A stretch of 64,000 nt of DNA, taken from positions 28,934,501-28,998,500 of the forward strand of contig CP136890.1 of NCBI GenBank assembly GCA_034359265.1, read 5' to 3'. The DNA is from Canna indica. Taxonomy: Eukaryota > Streptophyta > Magnoliopsida > Zingiberales > Cannaceae. This document shows positions 12,055 to 23,338 of the stretch, piece after piece (within the stretch, counting starts at the first letter, position 1; every line of letters begins with the position of its first letter). The notes beneath the pieces were generated by a model, which was not told the origin of the DNA, ran no database searches, and saw nothing but the letters and a program-made list of their open reading frames with translations. Both the position numbers and the translations under genes were made by a program.

Positions 12055-13827
12055 GTTTGTTGATTAGAATTAAATCTGTGATTTTGGGTAGAAATCATGT
12101 GGTAGGATTAAGATCTTGATGATGACTAATTAGGGGTTCTTGAGAAAAGGAGTCTTGATCTTAATGCTTGACTCTTGACTTAAGTGTATGGATTCTTGTT
12201 AATCTTGTTAAAAAGCATGATTTCTGATAATTAATTCTTGAGATTTGAATTCTGTCCTAATGATAATTTAGGGGTTTATTTCTGTTAATTTTCGGAATTA
12301 ATTCTATAGTATGCTAAAAATTGCATGTTGCTGGAATTATATGCTGAGATGATGAATCTGTGTTGATTTTAATTTATTTGTTGTGATGTGTGTATATGTG
12401 TGAATATAGTCGTGTAACCTATCATTTCGATCAGAAAACATAGTTTGGAAACATAGGACACACTTTGGAGACTAGATTCGGGTTAGACACATCAGTTCTG
12501 GGTAGAACAGTAACCTAAAACAAAACCCTAAAACAAAATCCTAATTGAGATGATCTAAATTTTAATTGCACAATTAAAATTGGGTTAAGGGTGAGCATAA
12601 TCAGTTATAAACCAACTTATAAAGTATGCATGAAATAAAACCACACGAGTTCATGACATTACGGGTCTAAGAGTTGGGGTCGGGTTTTGGAGTGTTGAGA
12701 CACTTTCCAATAGGATCACCCCTAAGACATCGTAGGAGAGTCTTGACTTAGGTCATGGTGCGCCATATCTTTATGAATGGCGGAGAGGCTCGTAGAGGAG
12801 CCGGATTGCGGGCTAAGCTCGGGAGGTTGGATGGCTAATTCCCAACCTGCATAACAAGTTCCAATGGCCTTTTTCGATTGTTTTGGTTCAGCCTCGTGGG
12901 ATAAGTTTGGAGGGTCTACCCGATTATCCCTGAGGTGGTGTTAAGGAATAAGTTCGGAGGGTCTTTCTCGATTATTCCTGTGATATCCTTTAGGAGTAAG
13001 TTCGGAGGGCCTTTCTCGATTACTCATATGACATTTTAAAGGGACAAATTCGGACGGGCAAATCTCGATTGTCCCTACGCATCTCATCGAGCAAGTTCAG
13101 AGGGCCTTTCCCGATTGCTCCTAAGTTTTTGTATACTAGGATAAGTTCGGAGGGCCTTCACGATTATCCTAGTATGTGTTGTTGCCTTCGATCATGGTAG
13201 GCTTCGGCCTGATGTACTCAACTTTGGAGGGTTAGATGCCTTGGGACATGGGTTGCCGATTAGTTTGTTAGCTAGTCACACCTTCGTGACATTGCCTCTT
13301 TAGAGATAGATTTTATTCTTGTCATCTTTGTGCTTTTATTTGTGAGGGTTGGTAAAACTGCTCGCTGAGTTCTTTGAACTCACCCGTTGTCGTTTGATTT
13401 CTATTTTGCAGAGCCTGACCGATGAGGTGGGTCAGAGCACTTGGCGCAGCTGGAGGGCAGTGGAGCCGCATGATCTCATAGCAGTCCTAGTTAGGGTCAT
13501 AGTCGAATTCTTTGGTAGTAGTCATGCACTTGTATCAGTTTGATTTGGAGTTGTAGCCCTGAGGGCATTCATGTCATTTATTTTAGACTTTATTTGTATC
13601 TGAACTTTGAATTGTTGAACTTAAACTGTTATTTCCGCACTTTACGTTTCATTGAGCTTCTTGAAAATTGAAATAAAACTATGTTTTGGTTCGCTTTTCA
13701 CTTAAAATAAATCTTGGTATCTCTTTCCACTATATTATTTGTTGAGTTGACATGTGCATGATTTAGGCTACGGGGTATAGGCACGTATACCCTGATCGGT
13801 CACGTGACCCTATGTTGGGGCGTGACA
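12055..13827 (-). mobile_element. Family-L LTR, copy 2, truncated, minus strand
   Basis: Reads on the minus strand from TGTCACGCCCCAACATAGGG (ending at 13827) through the same internal blocks as copy 1 (hairpin array, the conserved block near 12560-12660) to about 12055, where similarity stops. Roughly 900 bp of the LTR 3' part is missing, so no TSD can be assigned. The left boundary is approximate. Confidence 0.78.
12897..13171 (-). repeat. Hairpin array in family-L LTR, copy 2
   Basis: Six well-formed units. Arm pairs are GGGATAA/TTATCCC, AGGAATAA/TTATTCCT, GAGTAA/TTACTC, AGGGACAA/TTGTCCCT, GAGCAA/TTGCTC and AGGATAA/TTATCCT. Each unit has different arms that still pair. Confidence 0.88.
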
Positions 13828-14432
13828 AGACAATATCAATTTTATATTCTTATATTCACATTTATCCATGCACTAAATAAATAATGGATATTAATCTATT
13901 CCTTATCATATGAAGCAAACATGCCCTAGGTGGATTTTTATAGACGCATCAAGAAACTTAAATTGTGTTATCAAGATCACATCTCAATTGTTGAAACAAT
14001 TATCAAGAATAAATTACCTTACCTTATCAAGAATAAATCAGGGCTATCTCCGGAATCTTAAAACAACTCTAATAGCCGAATAAAATATATCCTTAATAAC
14101 AATTATCAAGAATAAATTACCTTAACTTGAGATTCCAATTTTATTATGTCTTTAATAACGATTATTAAAGACACATTACCAAAATTGTAATCAACATAAT
14201 TCCAATTTCAAATCTCATTTAAATTTGAGAATAATTAATTCCTTAAAAACTCCTTTTTAAATTAAAATTAATTATAAAGATAAATATCAAGAGAGAATTA
14301 ATTGGGCTACTTGTCATGCGGATCTAATCTGATGTACATAAGCAAAGCCCAATTCATGGTGATATTAATCTATGTAGTATCCTCACGGTGGGTTTGACCA
14401 ACACCATGTTCTCCAAGATGTGTCTATAATCT
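13828..14432. other. Unassigned AT-rich sequence
   Basis: No gene seen. A phrase of the form TTATCAAGAATAAATTACC recurs (about 14000-14120), suggesting an old local duplication. Confidence 0.5.
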
Positions 14433-15593
14433 TGTTGGCCCAAAGGTTCAATCTAGGTCTAAATCTCTATTTTGATAATAACAAATATGAATTTAACTCA
14501 TCTGTTGAGTTTTGAATTCAGGTTGATAAAATGATACGCCTACGAAGTTCGTCTGAAAAATTGCAAAAAGTCGAGTTAAAACACTCCGAAGGCTATCGAG
14601 TCTTAACCTAGTTTTAGGATCGGAGTAGATATGATTGTAATATACCCCTAGGATATCAACCAAACCTATTTCTACCATGTCCCAAGTCAAAATCCAAGAC
14701 TAGACCCGAAAACAAAAACCAATTGTAAAAATCAGCAAAACTATGCTGATGTTGTGTTTCGGTCGATGGGTTGGTCGACCGACCGACGATTGACCGTGTT
14801 TGGGCCAAAATCCACAAAGAGCTTTCGGTCGATGATCGGTCGCTTGTTCGATCGACCGACCAATCTACCGGATGATCGACCGGCGGGCGTCAACGGATAC
14901 TTTTTTATCTGTTGCAATAGCCTATGGTAGCTCTCTCACTCCACCTACCTGGTTCACTATTCCATTGAGTTAATTTCCAAGTGTTCAAGCCTTCAAAAGT
15001 GATTTGCAAGCCCTAGTTCGCAACTCTCAATCTCTTTAGAAGTGGTCTTCACCCTCACAAGGTGATTCTTCCTTTCATCTTGAGGCATTGGAAAGATTGA
15101 AGGGTGTGAAAGGAGCTCTCCAAGTTTGATTTTCATTTCATGCGGCTTTAAACTTGTTTTTCATAGTTGTTTATTTCGAATTCTCAAAGTAGCTTATAGG
15201 GTGTGCTTGTGAAACACCTTAGTGTTGTTATAGGATTTTGTTTTGCTAGAGAATAGGTGTTGAGGCTTTCTCAAAGGGTTGAGATTCGAGTCCTCATTGT
15301 ATTCTTAGGAAAGCATTACTTGTTATAAAATGTTGAGTTTAGAAATCCTTGGTGATGAGCCAAGGTAGTGAAGTAGGCGGGTTGGCCAAACCAATATACG
15401 TATTGTGTGTTTGCATTGCTCTATACTTATCTACTTGCTTATTGATGGTGCTTAGTTACTTGTTAAAGCATTCATCTCAAGAGGATTCAAATTAGGTTGT
15501 TAAATTTATTAAAATTGAAAAGAGTAGAATTGAACTTAGAATTAACCTACACACTATTCAAACTCCCCTTCTAGTGTGGACATTTGAACAACA
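14433..15593 (+). repeat. 5' LTR of copia B
   Basis: 1161 bp, TGTTGGCCCAAAGG to GAACAACA. U3 has GGTCGACC-type blocks at 14757-14885. It is diverged from the A and E LTRs, and no intact 3' partner exists in the window. Confidence 0.88.
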
Positions 15594-15595
15594 TT

Positions 15596-15607
15596 TGGTA
15601 TCAGAGC
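15596..15607 (+). promoter_or_regulatory. Primer binding site of copia B
   Basis: TGGTATCAGAGC, identical to the PBS of copia A, two bases after the LTR end. Confidence 0.92.
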
Positions 15608-15650
15608 TTGGTTGTAGGTCTAGATTTAACCATCTACCCTACACTTTAAA

Positions 15651-16801
15651 ATGACTACTGAAAACCAACTAGCTCAAGGGACCTCTACTCATGCTCCTCC
15701 ACTCTTTGATGGCAATAACTATGCCTATTGGAAGATTAGAATGAATATCTTCCTTCAATCTCAAGGAACGGATGTATGGAGGATGATACAAGTAGAATAT
15801 AAACAACCTACTAAAAATATGGATAAACAGAACCTAGATGAGGTTAAACTCTTCAATGCTAATGCTCAGGCCATGAATGCTTTGCATTATGCTCTTTCTA
15901 TAAATGAGTTTAATAGGATTTCAACTTGTAAGTCGGTCTTTGAAATTTGGTATATTTTAGAGACTACACATGAATGCTCCTCACAAGTTAAGGAGTCTAA
16001 GATAAATCTTCTCATGCATGGCTATGAAATGTTTAGAATGCATTTATATGAAAGCATTGATGAAACATATGCTAGATTTCAAAATATTACTAATGGTTTG
16101 TGTAATCTTGGAAAAGACATGAAAGAAGAGGAGAATGTAAGGAAGCTCCTCCGATCTCTTCCCAAATCTTGGGAGCCAAAGGTGATTGCCATCATGGAAG
16201 CCAAGGATTTGGCAACCATGAAAATCACCGAACTCATTGGATCTCTTATGACTCATGAGATCCACATGAGGGCACACAAGGAGGAAGATGCCCCCAAAAG
16301 TAAGAGCATTGCTTTAAAGCATCACACCGAGTTGAAGAACCCTCATCATCAGAAGAAGATTTTGATGATCAAGAGGAAATGACTATGATGGCAAGAAGAT
16401 TCATGAGATTCATGAGGGGTGGCATGAGAAGAGGCAAGAGAGGCTACACATGCTACAATTGCAACAAGATGGGGCAATTAAGGAAGGATTGCCCTCAACT
16501 CAAGATAGCCTCTACCTCCACTCCTTACAAGAAGGACAAGACTAAGAAGAAGAAGAAGGTCATGACGGCCTCATGGGATGAAAGTGAGTCGTTATCAAGC
16601 GAGGAGGACACCAAGTGTGAGAAGACAAACCTTTGCCTCGTGGCAAATGAAAATGAGGTAAAATTTACTTTTGGCGAACTTTCATTCATGCAAGAAGAAT
16701 TAGAACAAGAGTTTGGTCAAATGCATGATGAATTCAATGCCATTAGAAAAAAATTTAAAAAACTTAAACAAGAACAAGAAATCTCTAGAAGAAGAAAATG
16801 A
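15651..16801 (+). pseudogene. Copia B gag, one frameshift
   Basis: Capsid/nucleocapsid gene. Residues 1-243 are open (15651-16379): the N-terminal domain with PLFDGNNYAYWKIRMNIFL, then the UBN2-type capsid region ending LRSLPKSWEPKVIAIMEAKD and a conserved ITELIGSL helix. A frameshift near 16370 moves the frame; the second piece (16379-16801) holds the nucleocapsid with the zinc knuckle CYNCNKMGQLRKDC, in which the histidine of the CCHC motif is replaced by glutamine. The acidic, coiled-coil C-terminus follows. The start ATG at 15651 lies 43 bases after the PBS as in copia A and E. This is the fullest gag in the window. Confidence 0.9.
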
Positions 16802-17304
16802 TACCCTACTACTTTCATGCAATGCTTTAAAGAAAGAAGTAGAAAGTCTTATGGATGAGAAGCATACTTTTGAGAAAATTTAAAATGATTTAGAAAACGA
16901 AAAATGAAAAATGAAAAATTGGAAAATGAAAACAAGTTTTTGAGCTCACAAATAGGGCACTTGAATGATAGCATGTTTAGTTTAAAAAAGAAATTATGCA
17001 TGCTAAATGGAAAAATTGATAACCATACAAAATGTCATGCCTAAGGTACGGTTAATCATGTTAGAAAGACATCACATACTCATGATTATGCATAATTTCC
17101 ATGCTCATACTCATTGCTCTAAGAAATTTAATGGGAATTACTTTTGTTGTGAAATTTTTGGGCACATGCTTAGAGATTGTGCATTAAAAAGGAACCCCAT
17201 GTTAGATTTACTTAGGTTCCCAAGATGACTAACACTCAAGGACCCAAGAAGATTTGGGTACCTAAAGTTGTCTCTTCTCCATTTATAGATGGAGAATCAT
17301 CCTC
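16802..17304 (+). pseudogene. Copia B gag C-terminus: coiled coil and second knuckle
   Basis: Out-of-frame continuation of gag with Glu/Lys/Asn-rich coiled-coil codons, then a second CCHC-like motif (CCEIFGHMLRDC near 17150) and the phrase KIWVPK (about 17250) that leads into protease. The reading is interrupted 30 bases later by the solo LTR at 17305. Confidence 0.75.
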
Positions 17305-17733
17305 TGTTGGCTGAGGGTTTCACCCTTGTGTTCGATTCTCTCTATGATTGTTTTGATGATAACAAACTAAGTTTAACAAAGTTTGAAGCATGAAAGTTGC
17401 AGGTTATAATAAGGGTTGAAATCGATATCGTCGCACACGGCATCGTCTTGATACGACAAATCATCGCAGCAATCTCTAGTAGTTCGACGAGTGAACCAAA
17501 GAAGCTTTGGAAGAGTTTATAGCACATGTAAAACTCTTGGGAAGCTCTCCAAGTTGATGCACTTCAAAAACCAAATCCCGGAAATGAAGAACGTGACAAG
17601 AAGTCAACAAAAAGGCTGATTCCCCAGTTCGCTCCGGTCAATGGGCCGGTTGCTCGGTCGGTCAACCGACCTTCGACCGAGCGTCGCAAACGGGCAGAAA
17701 AATGCCCGTTGACGAGCTGGTGTGTTTGGGGGT

Positions 17734-17741
17734 TATAAATA
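17734..17741 (+). promoter_or_regulatory. LTR TATA box
   Basis: TATAAATA inside GGGGTTATAAATACCC. The same boxed palindrome occurs in the other copia LTRs (39024, 44776; 31687 with weaker symmetry; 26128 on the minus strand). Confidence 0.7.
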
Positions 17742-18435
17742 CCCACCCCAAACTCTCTCTTAGAAGGTTGTTGATGCCCTAAAAACCTCAAAGAGTCGAT
17801 TCTTGCATCTCGAAAGTTCTTTCTTGCCCAAATCTATAAACCCTGGCTCTTGATCCCTCATCCTAAAGTGCATCTTCATTGGAGAGCTCTTCAAGGTTGC
17901 TATGCTCAAGAAGAGAAGGTGTTCTTGGTGTGATAAGTCCTATTTACTCTCTTCTTGTATTAGAATTGTTTTTACTTTGTTTTAAATTGATTTACTCAAG
18001 TGTGTAAGAAAACCTAGTGTGTGGTCTTGTGGTTAAGTGGTTTCCTTGGTATATAAGGTATAAAGCCACTTGTGTAAACTAGGTTAGGAGTAGTTCTTAG
18101 GAATTAAAGTGGGAAAGCTCACTCGGTGTGAAGGTGGATACTTCTAGTTGTGGAAGTGCCTTCGAAGTGAGTGTAGGGTTTTTCCGGTGAAAAGTCCTCG
18201 ATTGTAAGCTACTTGTAATTTAGTGGATTTGTGAGTGAAATCCTAAGCACGGTGCTTAGGTAGTGGAGTAGGCGGTGTTGCTGAACCACTACAAATTCTT
18301 GTGTTTGCATTGTCTATTGTATTTGCATTTACTTGCTATATCCATTGTTTCATCTTATTGCTTTAAAGTTGTAAATTGCCTAACTAATTGAAGAAATGAT
18401 TAAAAACAAATTTAGACTAATTGGTTGGATAACAC

Positions 18436-19183
18436 TAGGGGTGAGCAAAAAAAACCGGTTTTCCGGTTAACCGGAAAACCGGTCCGAAACCGAACCGGTT
18501 TTTCCGGTTAACCGAACCGGTTTTTTCGATTTCGGTTTTTTTTTTTTGAAAAATCGGTTTCGGTCCGAGAGGTAAAAAGTCCACCGGTTTCGGTTAACCG
18601 ACCGGTTGGATATAACTTATTAATTTATTAATTTTATTTTTATATATATATAATAATAATAATAAATTATAAATTATAAAAAATTATAAAAATTACAGAA
18701 AATTATAAAAAAATTATAAAAAATTATAAAAAAATATTAAAAAATTTAAAAAAATATAAAAAATATAAAAAAATATAAAAAAAATATAAAAAATATAAAA
18801 AATATTTTTAAAAAATCAAAAAATATTAAAAATATTTTAAAAATCAAAAAATAATTTAAAAAATAAAAATAAAAATATTAGTTTTTGTAGAACATTATCT
18901 TGGTTCAATGGTTTCACTTTTTTTTCTTTTTTCTCAATGAGAATTTGCTATTTATTTAGATTTTTCTCCACGATTTGCATAATATTATTATGTTTGTAGG
19001 TTAAAAAATTTTATTGGTTAACCAAAAATTATTGGTTAACCGAACCGAAAAAACCGAAACCGAAATAGCGGTTAACCGAAGTTAATGGACCGGTTTACGG
19101 TTAATGATTTTGAAAAACCGAAGTTAATGGACCGGTTTTTTTTTGTGCTAATGGACCGGTTAACCGGTCCATGCTCACCCCTA
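18436..19183. mobile_element. Non-autonomous hAT-like element
   Basis: 748 bp with terminal inverted repeats TAGGGGTGAGCA / TGCTCACCCCTA and an 8-bp TSD GATAACAC (18428-18435 and 19184-19191), the length expected for hAT. The interior has no ORF: both ends are packed with CCGGTTAACCGG-type palindromes and the middle (18620-18870) is a degenerate A/T tract of AAAAATATAAAA units. It sits inside a solo copia LTR. Confidence 0.9.
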
Positions 19184-19914
19184 GATAACACACTATTCAC
19201 CCTCCCCCCCCCCCTCTAGTGTCACCATTTCAACAACATCCTCAAGCAAATAGAAGTACTTGGATCATGGATAGCGCACTACTAGAACTTGAGTCTTCAA
19301 CAACGGCTATCAGCAACGGCCGCTCAAGCCGTTGCTATTTGCAACGGCATTCTTACGGTCGCTCGAGCCGTTGCAGATATGTTGTATCTGCAACGGCTTT
19401 CTAACGGACACATTATCAGCAACGGCTTTTTAACAGACAAGTGAGCTGTTGTGGATGATAACTTATTAGCAACGACTTGCTAACGGACAAGTGAGCTGTT
19501 GCTGATGATAACTTATTAGCAACGGCTTTCTAACGGGCGAGTGAGCCGTTGCTGATAAGTTTATATAGGGCACGCGGTCGCGCCCGACCCTTCTTCCTCC
19601 CACTGCTGCCGCCGCCACCTCTGCTCCCGCCTGTCGCCGCCGCTGCCGACGCCGACGACACCGACGCTTCCTCCTCCCGCTGCCGACGCCGACGACGCCG
19701 ACATTTTCAAGTATACCTCGCCGATCGGTCGTCTCTTCCCGTTGCGGCCGGCAGGAAATCCGACCGAAACCCTAAAAATAGGGTTTTGGCCGGCGGCGGT
19801 CGGCCGATGGCTGCCGCCGGACCTTGTACAGTGGCCGGACAGTGTGTTCGGCCACTGTACGCCAGCGCCGGAGTCCACCTGACTCCGGCGCCGGAATTTG
19901 TAGATTAATATATA

Positions 19915-20035
19915 ATTTTTTATTGTTTTTTAATTGTTAATTAATTGTTAATTAATTATTTAATTAATTGTTAATTAATTATTTAATTAATTGTTAATTA
20001 ATTATTTAATTAATTGTTTAATTTGTTAGATTAAT
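19915..20035. repeat. AT-rich tandem repeat
   Basis: Units of TTAATTGTTAATTAATTATT in about five imperfect copies within the CACTA element. Confidence 0.85.
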
Positions 20036-20059
20036 TAGTAGGGTTTAGATTAATTTTGG

Positions 20060-20218
20060 AATTGTCCACTTCGGACGCGCGCCGGAATCGTCCACTTCGG
20101 ACGCGGGCCGGAATCGTCCACTTCGGACGCGCGCCGAAATCGTCCACTTCGGACACGCGCCGGAATCGTCCACTTCGGACGCGCACCGGAATCGTCCAAT
20201 ATGGACTCGAACTGTCTC
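20060..20218. repeat. 26-bp minisatellite in the CACTA element
   Basis: Six units of the form AATCGTCCACTTCGGACGCG + CGCCGG, the last one degenerate. Units contain the small palindromes GTCC..GGAC and CGCGCG. Open frames over it on the minus strand are only translations of the repeat. Confidence 0.93.
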
Positions 20219-20425
20219 GAAACATTTAGAAAATAATCATGCATCCGACGAGTTCATATGTTTCACGTACGCATCGACGAGTCGGATATGATTTAGCAAA
20301 ACCTTAGATCCGTTCGGGGATTGTATGTTCGTGTAAAAGAAGTAGATGATCTTTTATACGACGTACAATTCTTGAATTGTCCCTGATTGGACAATTTGGG
20401 AATATAGTTATTTGTACTGCACTTA

Positions 20426-20572
20426 CGTTTTTATTTTAACTGTTAACTAATTATTCTAAATTTCGGCAACATCTCTCTTGTTCTCCGATACGCGCCCAGA
20501 TGATATGCGTATTCGGAGAACTGTAGGGAGATGCTGCCAAAATTTAGAATGAAGTTAACGGTTAAAATAAGT
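20426..20572. repeat. Long inverted repeat upstream of the transposase remnant
   Basis: Arms of about 65-70 bp (20426-20498 and 20513-20572) around a spacer near GCCCAGATGATAT: for example GTTCTCCGATACGC against GCGTATTCGGAGAAC, and ATTCTAAATTT against AAATTTAGAAT. Would form a long hairpin 5' of the TNP2 remnant. Confidence 0.85.
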
Positions 20573-20646
20573 ACTTAGTGCAATATAAATAACATAAATC
20601 CCGAATGGAATAGGACAATCTCACCTAAAGACATTAACCAAAGAAA

Positions 20647-21727
20647 TTGTCATTGATTGACAGAATCATATCGGCTGATCGAAGTTGGATGTACCGACGC
20701 CTTGATCTTGGAGCTTTAACGAATGAGTTTCGATTAGGCGTAATGTACTTCCTAAATTTTGCCTATTCGAATCGGAATTTCGTTAGCATGGGTGATCAAA
20801 TCCGATGTCTGTGCCGCATTTGTTCAAATGGATGATTTTTGGATCGGGAGACTGTCACTCTGCATCTATATACCAAATGGATATGCTTCAAACTTATCTC
20901 GATGTGTGAACGTCGATGATTGCAAAATATCAGGGATGAAGAGCCATGATTGTCATGTATTCATGTAGAGATTACTTCCGATCGCATTTCGAGATCTTCT
21001 ACCTGATAATATTTGGGGTCCGTTGACTGAATTAAGTATGTTTTTTAGAAACATCTGTGCAAATGTCCTTCGAGTCGAAGATATGTCAACACTTGAAAAT
21101 AATATTGTTGAAATCATATGCAAGCTGGAGCAGTTTTTCCCTCCTGCATTTTTTGACTCGATGGAGCATCTACCGATACACTTGGCATACGAGGCACGAG
21201 TTGGTGGCCCCGTTCAATATCGGTGGATGTACTTATTTGAAAGATACATGAATCGTCTGAAGAAAAAAGTAAAGAACACCGCAGCTGTTGAAAGATCAAT
21301 ATCTGAATCGTATATCATCCAAGAAATTTCAACATTCTGCTCATTTTACTTTGAATCGACAGTACAGACAAGATTTGATCGTCTTCCATGTAACGACGAC
21401 GGGGGTGTTCGACATTCATATGGACGTTTAAATATATTTTATCACTCTGGTCGTGCTTTTGGTTCTCGCCCATCTCGACACTTAAGCGATGAAGAGTATC
21501 ATTTGACACACTTGTATGTATTACTCAATTGTCCAGAGATTGAACAATTCATTGAAATATTTGACATTGAGATGGTGCAAAAATACTCTATTCACAACGA
21601 TGAAGAATTGGAGAGATTACGGAATCGTGATTTCCCTATTTGGATTCAGACTTACAACAAAGATCACAGAGCTGAAATAGATGAAAGAATAGCTGAAATA
21701 GACTATTATTCAGATGATGAGGAATAA
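20647..21727 (+). pseudogene. TNP2-type CACTA transposase, internally deleted
   Basis: Remnant of the large CACTA transposase. 20647-20835 is the N-terminal transposase-associated domain (DRSWMYRRLDLG; then IRCLCRICSNG, with paired cysteines), losing its frame near 20830. The reading then passes almost directly to the C-terminal DUF4218 domain: SHDCHVFM, a stop codon TAG (20966-20968, where relatives have glutamine), RLLPIAFRDLLPD, then FFPPAFFDSMEHLPIHL and GGPVQYRWMYLFERYM (21140-21260), ending in an acidic tail at 21727. The whole catalytic middle is deleted, so no transposase can be made. Confidence 0.88.
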
Positions 21728-21802
21728 TTGTAAAGTATATATTTTATTAAATATATCTCTACTTTTTATACAATAATCTGATTATATGTCTGTTCGACAG
21801 AT

Positions 21803-23338
21803 ATGTCTGGTCGTGGTTATCGACGCAGGAGAGCTTCGGAGTCTCCGATCGGTGAGACTCCAGCACTTACTCATGCTGCTGATCCTCCTGTTGCTGATCC
21901 TCATGCGGATGATACTGCCGAGGCTAGTACATCCAGACGCAGGCGGCCACGCGAGCCGAACAGGTGGCAGCCTCCACCAGCCACAGAGTCACGTAGATTG
22001 ATTAGCGTGATTGGGGAGCGGTAATATATCATGAATTATGAATCATTACAAATTCATTATATCATAATATAACATTAAAATTTATTTTTGTTGTGCAGGT
22101 TCGAGCAAGAAGAAGTGCCGAGGAGCATTTCTTCTACTATTCGACGATACATGCACAGGGCATGGCCTACGTGGTCTCACGTGCCTAGCGAGCACGTCGA
22201 CATGTTATGGCGCGAGTTTGAGGCACGTATTATTTTATTTTTTACATGCATATGATTAATATTGGTACTGATATTATTATTTTGCAGGCTCGCTTTACAT
22301 GGGCCGAGGACCAGAGGCCATTCATTTACGCTGCCTGGGAGGCTATTTCCCGTGCGAGGTACAACGGGCAGCTGGGGCAGGCTCGGTCCCAGGCGATGGC
22401 CCGAGCTGGGACCACTAACATCGCGGAGACTCGGGGATACGGCCCCGATTGGATTACTCCGGATATATGGGACCAGCTCGTGGGAATATGGTCGACGGAT
22501 CGATGGCAGGAGGTTTCTCGAAATGCGGCTAGAAACCGCATGTCGAAGGGAGCAGCGCGTCACACCGGTGGCTCTGTTGCATTTGCAGTGCACGCGAACC
22601 ATATGGTAAGTATATCTTTTAATTATATATTTTATTTGTTACTATGTGTACTAATTAATGTATTTGTTTTGTAAATGTAGACGACGGTGTCGGATGACGG
22701 GACTGTCCAGCGACCCTCCCCGATGGCGGTGTTTGAGCGGACTCATCGTCGAGCACATGGGACAGGGGAGTACACCGACAACCGCACTGCATACATTATG
22801 GTAACTATATATTTGTTTTAATTATTCATTATATATTTATAATTTAAGTTTTATGATAAATATTAAACAAAAAATCAAACTCGAGTAGGAGACCTACAGC
22901 CAGATGGTGGTGCAACACGGGGGTACCCCCGAGGACTTTGACGCAGCAACATGGGTCGAGGCCGCAGGTGGCTGGGACCATGGCCGCGTATATGGCTTCG
23001 CAGATAGTGGTCATGCGCGAGCCGTACTAGGGCCACTTGGGGCACCGACCCCTCCGGTCGCTGGTGAGCGGCCGTCCACCTCTAGATCCAGTTATGATCA
23101 TAGTAGCAGAATAAGGACTCTAGAGGACACGGTCGCGCGTCAGACTGAGATAATGGAGCGCCAGAGTCAGATGATGGCGGATATACAAGCTATGCTACGC
23201 AACATGTCAGGTTATCCCGAAGCAGGCATCTCTTCGGCATCATCTAATCCATCATCCTCGAGTCAGTCCACGCCGATGTACACTCAAGCACTCCAGACCC
23301 CGCCATATGATCCAGGCCATCCTCCATCGTCATCGTGA
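21803..23338 (+). CDS. CACTA second gene, Transposase_24 (Ptta/En-Spm) type, five exons
   Basis: Exons 21803-22020, 22099-22222, 22288-22605, 22681-22800 and 22889-23338 join into an uninterrupted frame of 409 codons. Introns 1, 3 and 4 are GT-AG; intron 2 (22223-22287) must use GAG|GCACGT as a GC donor, since the nearby GT would shift the frame. The protein has a basic N-terminus (MSGRGYRRRR), the Transposase_24 core (LWREFEARFTWAED, DWITPDIWDQLVG, SRNAARNRMSK, HTGGSVAF), a C-terminal coiled coil (RTLEDTVARQTEIMERQSQ) and a Ser/Pro tail. Such proteins are encoded beside TNP2 in CACTA elements and are thought to act as DNA-binding accessory factors. The start is the first ATG after the TNP2 remnant in this frame. 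It is the only intact mobile-element gene in the window. Confidence 0.82.

Larger units (their letters stand above)
17305..19238 (+). mobile_element. Solo copia LTR with TSD TCCTC, carrying a hAT-like element
   Basis: Starts TGTTGGCTGAGGG and ends CAACAACA, flanked by the TSD TCCTC (17300-17304 and 19239-19243). Subtracting the insert at 18436-19183 and one 8-bp duplication leaves about 1178 bp. It sits in copia B between the gag tail and protease. A GTCGACC-poor U3 (17625-17690), a TATA box at 17734 and the typical end around 19190-19238 are present. Confidence 0.92.

Noticed and set aside
19549..19908. Overlapping GC-rich ORFs on both strands
   Set aside because: Composition-driven frames in the CACTA 5' region; no domain, and both strands are open equally.
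20031..20244. Two minus-strand ORFs
   Set aside because: They are translations of the 26-bp minisatellite.
22177..22602. 141-codon minus-strand ORF
   Set aside because: Shadow of exon 3 of the Transposase_24-type gene on the opposite strand.
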